DNA from: Mesorhabditis belari
Lineage: Eukaryota > Nematoda > Chromadorea > Rhabditida > Rhabditidae
Length of the DNA stretch: 64,000 nt
NCBI GenBank assembly: GCA_958450365.1
Contig: CAUEEP010000755.1
Location: 1,199,501 to 1,263,500, forward strand
Direction: 5' to 3'
Shown: positions 58,045-64,000 of the stretch, piece by piece
Layout: each line of letters starts with the position of its first letter
Position numbering within the stretch: position 1 is the first letter of the stretch
Program-made: the position numbers and the translations under genes
Notes under the pieces: generated by a model
What the model saw: the letters and a program-made list of their open reading frames with translations, nothing else
Databases searched by the model: none
What the model was told of the DNA's origin: nothing

Positions 58045-61000
58045 ATGATTCGTCTCCTTGTTTTCTTTACCCTCGTTTTCTTGACGTTCAGCATTGCACT
58101 AAAGCTAAAGCTTTATGAAATCAAAAAACATTCCAAGGGAATTCTCAATGATTTCCAATTGGATCATTTCATAAACTTTACTGTTAAGTGAGTTTTTTAA
58201 ATAAAATTTTAAGTTAAATACCGTAATAGTAACCCATCCCGATAATGAAGGTGCGGAGTGTCGCGTGGTCTAGCTTTGAACGAGTTTTTCTCCACACTGG
58301 TTTATGCTACAATGCACGCTTAGGTATCAAAAAATAGCCCTGAATTTCAGCTATTTTTTGATATTAAAGACGCATTTTTTTGAAAGTACGGGTGCTTTGC
58401 AAAAAATGAAAAACTAAAAAACTTTTGCGACTACACGACTGTACGAGGGGGTGGGGTACTATTACAATATTTACGGTAAATTCAATAATCAAATAAACCA
58501 GTAATCAAATACCGTAAATACTGTAATAGTACCCCAGCCCCATAATGACGGTGCGGAGTGTTGCGTTGTCTAGCTTTGAACTAGTTTTTCTCGACACTGG
58601 TTTATGCTACAATGCACGCTTAGGTATCAAAAAATAGCCCTGAATTTCAGCTATTTTTTGATATTAAAGACGCATTTTTTTGAAAGTACGGGTGCTTTGC
58701 AAAAAATGAAAAACTAAAAAACTTTTGCGACTACACGACTGTACGAGGGGGGTGGGGTACTATTACAATATTTACGGTAAATAAAGTTTAGATGGAAGAA
58801 AAGTTATCATAGTGAAGAAGAGGTACAGAAAAGAGCAAAAATTTGGAAAGAAAATAAAAAAGAAATTGATGAGGTGAGATATTTTAAAGATTCAAAGCTT
58901 TAGCTGAATATCTTTTTCAGGAAAATAAAAAAGCGAGGGGGTATAAATTGGGCGAGAATCTCTTCACCGATATGGACGATGATGAGAAAGCGAAGGTGAG
59001 GAGGGGAGAATTGTGATTAGCTCGATTTTCTTTGACTAAGAATCAATCTAAGTTTTGATACTGTAAGAATATAATAATTTATTTGACTCTGAGACTTCAA
59101 ACCGAAGCTTCTTTAAAGCATCACTTAGCTAGCGTAACCTATGAGATAAATCAGTTTTTAGATGTTATAGTAAACCGTATAGAAAAGATAAATCACTTGA
59201 AAGCTATGGATTTTAGTCTTTAGTACTTTAGATCTCGAGATTTCTTTAGATCTTTAGATCTCTTTAGATCTCTAGATCTCTTTAGATTTCTCTAGATATC
59301 TTTAGATCTCTGTAGATCTCTGTAGATCTCTGTAGACCTCTTTAGATCTCTGTAGATCTCTGTAGATCTCTTTAGATCTCTAGATCTCTGTAGATCTCTG
59401 TAGATCTCTTTAGATCTCTGTAGATCTCTTTAGATCTTTAGTAAACAGATCTTTAGTACGTGATGGACATCAACACAGCGAATGCTGGCGATGAAGCGAT
59501 TAAGAAAATTGCGAAACGAGGGAAAAGAGCCGCGATCACTGTTGGTTTTCTTACAGAATTACAAAAAGAAAGTAAAACAATCTGTTTTTTAGCTATAGCT
59601 AATAGTAACCCTGAGCTAGAATAGAATACAATGATTATTGACCGAAAACAGCTGAGCTTTTCAATGTTTTTCAATGTGTGGGAGTCTAGTGGAGAAGTCT
59701 TTTAAATCTTTATACAAAAATAGTCAAAGCCATGAATTGATCCTGAATGATTTTCAAGATTTACAGTATGTTGGCGAGTTGAAAGATTGGCGTAGACCGG
59801 CGTGGATGCCTGCGATCAGAGATCAGGGATCGTGTGGATCGTGTTATGCTTTTGCGTAAGGGAATTTAAAAGTTCAACTCTAAAATCTCAAGAGTTACTC
59901 AGTGCAATCAATGCAATCGAAGTTCAATGGAATTCCCTTGGTCATACGGCTCAATTCTCGGAACAGGTTTCAATGGAAATTTCATGCTTTAGACAATAGC
60001 CGATCAGATAGCCGATCCGATCAGATTTTGGATTCTTTTTTGATTGAATCCTCTGAAACAGTAATTCTTTTTGTTTCTTTGAAAATCCATTATCAAATTA
60101 ACATTTGATTAATCGAGGACCTAAATAGGAACTAAATAGGAACTAAATAGGAACTAAATAGGACCCATAAGGAAACAACGGAACCTGGAAGGAACTATAA
60201 AGGAACTAAATAGGACCTGAATAGGAATGCAAATTAATAATATTTCTATGCAAATTTTGAGTGGCAGTTTTTGACCTTATCAATCTTTAAAAGATCAACC
60301 AATTCACCAATCATGACCATCTTTCCCCCTGGATCCCTCAGTGCCGCATTAGCTCAGTTGGTAGAGCGTCAGACTTTTAAGAAACGAAAGTAATCTGAAT
60401 GTCAGGGGTTCGAGCCCCCTATGCGGCTAATCACTTTTGCTTTTTTTCCTCAAAATTAAGGAAATTCTCAGGAACAATAAACAACCCAAAAAAACACCAA
60501 AACTTCACTAAAACCTCACTAATTATCAAGACTTTTGATTGTCTATTCGATTCCAAACAATGTTTTCTTGTTTCCCCGGAAATTCTCTTCTTACAACGTT
60601 GAAACAATTGTAAAACGAATAAAGCTGAAAGAATTTTACAAAAAAACGTGTTTTTGCACTCGGATTTGCTTGGAAATGGGCTTAAGTTGTCTTCTGAACA
60701 ATGTTGAATTTGTTGATTCCAAAACCAAATCAAAAACCGGCTTTTATTGTGAATTTCTCTGTGATACTTACCATTAACATAATCAGGCGACTCGCCGTCT
60801 TTTGAGACCCTTTTTCCCGAAACTAAACACGGCCGCATTAGCTCAGTTGGTAGAGCGTCAGACTTTTACGAATCGGAAGGGATCTGAATGTCAGGGGTTC
60901 GAGCCCCCTATGCGGCTAATTGTTTTTGCATTTTTCAAAAAACAATTTAGAATAGTAAGACTGATATAATGAAAGCTAAATAAAAGCTAAATAAAAGCTA

Positions 61001-63668
61001 AATAAAAGCTAAATAAAAGCTAAATAAAAGCTAAATAAAAGCTAAATAAAAGCTAAATAAAAGCTAAATGAAAGCGAAATGAAAGCTAAATGAAAGCGAA
61101 ATGAAAGCTAAAAGAGAGCTAAAAGAGGGCTAGAAGAGAGCTAGAAGAGAGCTAAAAGAGAACTAAATAAAAGCTAAATGAAAGCTAAATGAAAGCTAAA
61201 TGAAAGCTCAATGAAAGCTCAATGAAAGCTAAAAAAGCAAAAGATTTTCCTTTCCAGCAAATCGTGGATTGCACTGGAGACAACTATGGTTGCGGGGGTG
61301 GATGGCCGGAGAGAGTTTTCAAGTAAATGAATTTGAAAAGCAAATAATCTAAATAATTATCTATTCAGCTATTCGTATTATTACGGTAATGCTGGACGTG
61401 GCGTTTATCCGTACACAGGGAAGAAAGGAGTTTGCAGAGGGACGGTGAGTGAAGAAATCTCGATGAAGACTCGTAAATGTACTAATAACTGTAATTGATA
61501 AAACATCTTAGGCAAGGTCGTACATTGTGTCAAATTGGTACCATTTGACAACGCTCGCCCAAATGGTCTCCTACAACTATTGGTATGGGCCGATTGCGTT
61601 CAGTGAGTTCACCAAATAATCTCTTTCAAATAAAGCTAGATAAAGTTTCTATGAAAGCCCCTCAAAGTTTCCCAATGGCAAAGAGGGTGGGGGTATATAA
61701 GCCCATAAAACCCCGCCCCTTTTCTCATTGGCAAACTTTAAACTCAAATATCTTCGTGTTGAGCTGTTCAATTTAAACAATTTTTATACCAATTGATAGA
61801 GAAAGACTTGGTGAATCTAATGATATAAATCATTTAGAAATTGAGCATTCCAACACCAAGATATTTAAGCTCAAAGTTAGATTGCGAATGGAAAGAAGGA
61901 GCGTGTTTCAAATGTCTGACAACCTTTCTGTTGCAATAATTCATCAATTCAACAGCTCAACACCAAGGAATTTAAGCTCAAAATTAGATTGCCAATGGAA
62001 AATGAACCGAAAAAGGGAAAGTTAACATGCCTCGCCCCTTTTCCATTAGCAATCCAACTTTAAACTCAAATATCTTCGTGTTGAGCCGTTCAATTTAAAC
62101 AGTTTTTATATCAATCGATAGAGAGAGACTTGACGAATCTAATGTTGCAAATCATTCATCAATTCAACAGCTCAACACCAAGAAATCTAAGCTCAAAGTT
62201 AGATTTCCAATGGAAAGAAGGAGCGTGTTTCAAATGTCTGACAACCTTTCTGTTGCAATAATTCATCAATTCAACAGCTCAACACCAAGAAATTTAAGCT
62301 CAAAGTTCGATTTCAAATCGCGTATCAAATATTTGAGAACCTTTTTTTATCAAGAAACCTATTATTGGGTTGTCCAGTTATGAATGCGCGTTTTTATCAT
62401 TTTGTAAATTTCTCAAGATATCGAACAGGTGTATATGAGTGTTATATATCATTCGAAAGCTGAAGATCTCCTCTACATTTGGATATAAAAAGCTTTGGAA
62501 TTTGTTCAGCTTTTGGGCAAATTGACTGCACAAAGGGAGAGGTCGTTTCCGAAAAAAAAAACATTCCAGCTTAGCTATTCCTCAAGTTTTATGGTGTAAG
62601 CGCCCAGGAAAAAAAAGTAAAGATGCTCTGAAATTGTTATATTTTTTAAAAAAGTTGTATTGATATATCTATTGGCCAAACATCAAACGGTTAACTCAAT
62701 TTGAGCGCAGCCAAAACTTGATCCAAAGGCACCTTTCCATTTTTTGGCCACCTCTTCTTCTGTGCAGTCAATTTGCCCCAAAAGCTGGACAAATTCAAAA
62801 ACTTTTTATATCAAAATGTAGAGGAGATCTTCAGCTTTCGAACAATACTCATAGATATCTTTTTCTTGATTTCGGTATCTTGAGAAATTTACAAAATAGT
62901 AAAAAACGCGCATTCATAACTGGACAACCCAATAGAAACATTTCTAGATGTAAATCGAAATGCAAATGCGCATTTGACAAGTACAAGTGACCAGTATGAT
63001 TCTTTATCTGTTCTCTAGGCATCAACGTGCCCAGCTCTCTTTATTCGTACGTTGGCGGGATCTTCTATCCACCACAAAGCACTTGTACAAGCATTGTCAA
63101 CAGAGGAGCTCATGCCATGTCGATTGTTGGATACGGTATAACTTGTATCGAATTTTATCTAAGCCAAGAAAAGCTTGGACTTGTTGCCGATTCAGTGCAC
63201 CAGAAGGGAGCGTTTAGAAAGCACAAGCACAAAGTTTGAAGCACAAGCACAAGCAAAAGCAGTAGACAACATTGAACGAAGCTCAGGTTCTGCAACGCCC
63301 TGTTGGACTTGCTTTTTAGTTGCACTTTGTGCTAACTGTAAACGCACGCCTTGTAGTATACTCAATAAAGATTTTAGTGTGCTAGAAAGGGTGTATTTTG
63401 AGGCTAAAAATGCTTAAGTCTTGGTTTTCTTTAGGCGCTCAAAACGGTGTTCCTTATTGGATCGTAAGGAACTCGTGGGGTGCGAGCTGGGGTGAAGGTG
63501 GATATTTCAGGGTAAGTGGAAAAGATAAATGGAAATTTGATTTGCAAATTCGGCAGACAAATTGCAAAAACCCATTTATCAACAGAATTTCAGATGCGTA
63601 AAGGTGTAAACAATTGTGGAATGGAGAAACGCGGTGTTTACATCCCTTTCGTTTACGGGCAAAGCTGA
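58045..63668 (+). CDS. Papain-family (C1A) cysteine protease, 345 aa
   Basis: Paralogue of the protease at 49.5-52.8 kb with the same twelve-exon structure: 58045-58187, 58792-58873, 58921-58995, 59457-59540, 59767-59855, 59903-59966, 61258-61322, 61369-61444, 61512-61602, 63019-63135, 63435-63511, 63594-63668; total 346 codons with stop. Signal peptide ([18 protein letters not shown]), propeptide helix ([20 protein letters not shown]), then mature enzyme. Catalytic Cys154 ([11 protein letters not shown]), His288 ([12 protein letters not shown]) and Asn308 ([17 protein letters not shown]) are present. GCGGGWP replaces GCNGGWP. Exon 11 is almost identical to that of the paralogue while other exons differ more. 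Introns are swollen by MITEs, two tRNA-Lys genes and tandem repeats. Confidence 0.95.
58219..58785. repeat. Tandem duplicate of a 270-bp element in intron 1
   Basis: Two nearly identical copies (58219-58488 and 58508-58780) starting ACCGTAATAGTA / ending ATTTACGGTAAA with internal inverted AATAGCCCTGAATTTCAGCT. A diverged relative is at 47290-47520. Ends resemble a Tc-type MITE. Confidence 0.85.
59225..59450. repeat. TTTAGATCTC / TGTAGATCTC tandem repeat
   Basis: About 20 copies of a 9-11-bp AGATCTCT unit, running to within a few bases of the exon 4 acceptor (59456), where a unit-like CTTTAG serves as the splice acceptor. Confidence 0.9.
60118..60225. repeat. AGGAACTAAAT tandem repeat
   Basis: About nine imperfect copies of a 10-11-bp unit in intron 6 of the second protease. 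Confidence 0.85.
60343..60428 (+). tRNA. tRNA-Lys(UUU), diverged intron, in protease intron 6
   Basis: Mature parts match the other copies; the intron region reads AAGAAACGAAAGTA instead of ACGAATCGAAAGCA. Stems intact, same strand as the protease. Confidence 0.85.
60832..60917 (+). tRNA. tRNA-Lys(UUU), in protease intron 6
   Basis: Intact stems; intron variant CGAATCGGAAGGG. The 5' flank GAGACCCTTTTTCCC matches the copy in the other protease (51273). Confidence 0.88.
60966..61240. repeat. GCTAAATAAAA 11-bp tandem repeat
   Basis: About 24 copies grading from AAAGCTAAATA into AAAGCTAAATG and AGAGCTAAAAG variants. A short version of the same array is in intron 6 of the first protease (51410-51470). 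Confidence 0.9.
61660..62320. repeat. Three palindromic units of the CAATCTAACTTTGAGCTCAA family
   Basis: Same family as 37200-37725. Units are arranged in alternating orientation within intron 9 of the second protease. Confidence 0.8.
62365..62932. mobile_element. Mariner-type foldback MITE, TTGGGTTGTCCAGTTATG ends
   Basis: 568 bp, flanked by TA at 62363-62364 and 62933-62934. Arms of about 200 bp are inverted (TTGGGTTGTCCAGTTATGAA ... complement). No transposase. In intron 9 of the second protease. Confidence 0.9.
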
Positions 63669-64000
63669 ATATCTTTTTATGTTAAAGCAAAAAGGATCAT
63701 CTAAAATGAGCATCAAAAAAACGAAAGCAAAATACACAAATCTCACTTTATTTCTCTTTATTTGTCTTTATTTGAGAAAATTTGGCATAAAAGAATCTCG
63801 TTTCAGACGGTAAAGTGGTAAAAAAGAGAGAAACGATAAAAACTCTTGAACTAAACCAAATGCCAGTAATAATCCAAAGCAACAGCTTCATATTGTTTTA
63901 AACAATCGTCATGAATGAATGAGTATTCACTTAAAAAGTGGAAACGACCATTGATCTCGTAGGAGAAAAGGCGATAGCTGAAAAGAATTTCAAAAAAGAG
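63669..64000. other. Downstream of second protease, no further gene
   Basis: AT-rich 3' flank with AATAAA-like stretches absent in perfect form; nothing else recognisable before the window ends. Confidence 0.4.

Overview
The window is nuclear DNA from a nematode, most likely a rhabditid; I cannot name the genus. The evidence is AT-rich sequence, many short GT-AG introns ending in TTTCAG or TTTTAG, splice acceptors placed directly before start codons (a sign of spliced-leader trans-splicing), nematode-type gene families, and a high load of mariner/Tc1 elements and MITEs. All gene models below were joined by hand from the sequence; exon phases were checked by summing exon lengths for most of them.

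Layout. 1-2.2 kb: a 241-nt poly(A) run and repeats. 2.2-11.7 kb (+): a long, intron-rich DEG/ENaC-type channel gene whose extracellular part carries EGF-like domains and a WSC domain (EGAS-like). It has an in-frame TGA at a conserved cysteine and a Tc1-like transposon in one intron. 12.4-13.4 kb (+): a chromodomain protein. 14.2-23.9 kb (-): five genes head to tail, 320-455 bp apart, each with a splice acceptor just before or near its ATG: an oxysterol-binding-protein relative, IWS1, a YIPF5-like Golgi/ER membrane protein, an unrecognised protein and a PIH1-domain protein. This looks like a nematode operon. 24.7-25.2 kb (+): a small secreted Lys/Pro-rich protein. 25.9-30.7 kb (-): a GNAT acetyltransferase whose introns hold tRNA-Lys genes. 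31-45 kb: a transposon-rich stretch with an intact DD37D mariner-type transposase gene, deleted mariners, long foldback MITEs and minisatellites. 45-64 kb (+): two intact papain-family cysteine protease genes (346 and 345 aa) with matching introns, relics of further copies, tRNA-Lys(UUU) genes in the same intron of both, two tRNA-Lys(CUU) genes, a broken piggyBac transposase and a mariner carrying a minisatellite.

Functionally, the putative operon combines housekeeping roles (transcription elongation, ER-Golgi traffic, sterol/lipid transfer, R2TP-type assembly). The protease pair is a local expansion. The strongest candidates for new biology are the EGF-WSC-channel gene and its nonsense codon, the five-gene operon, the tRNA genes duplicated along with a protease intron, and the apparently intact DD37D element.
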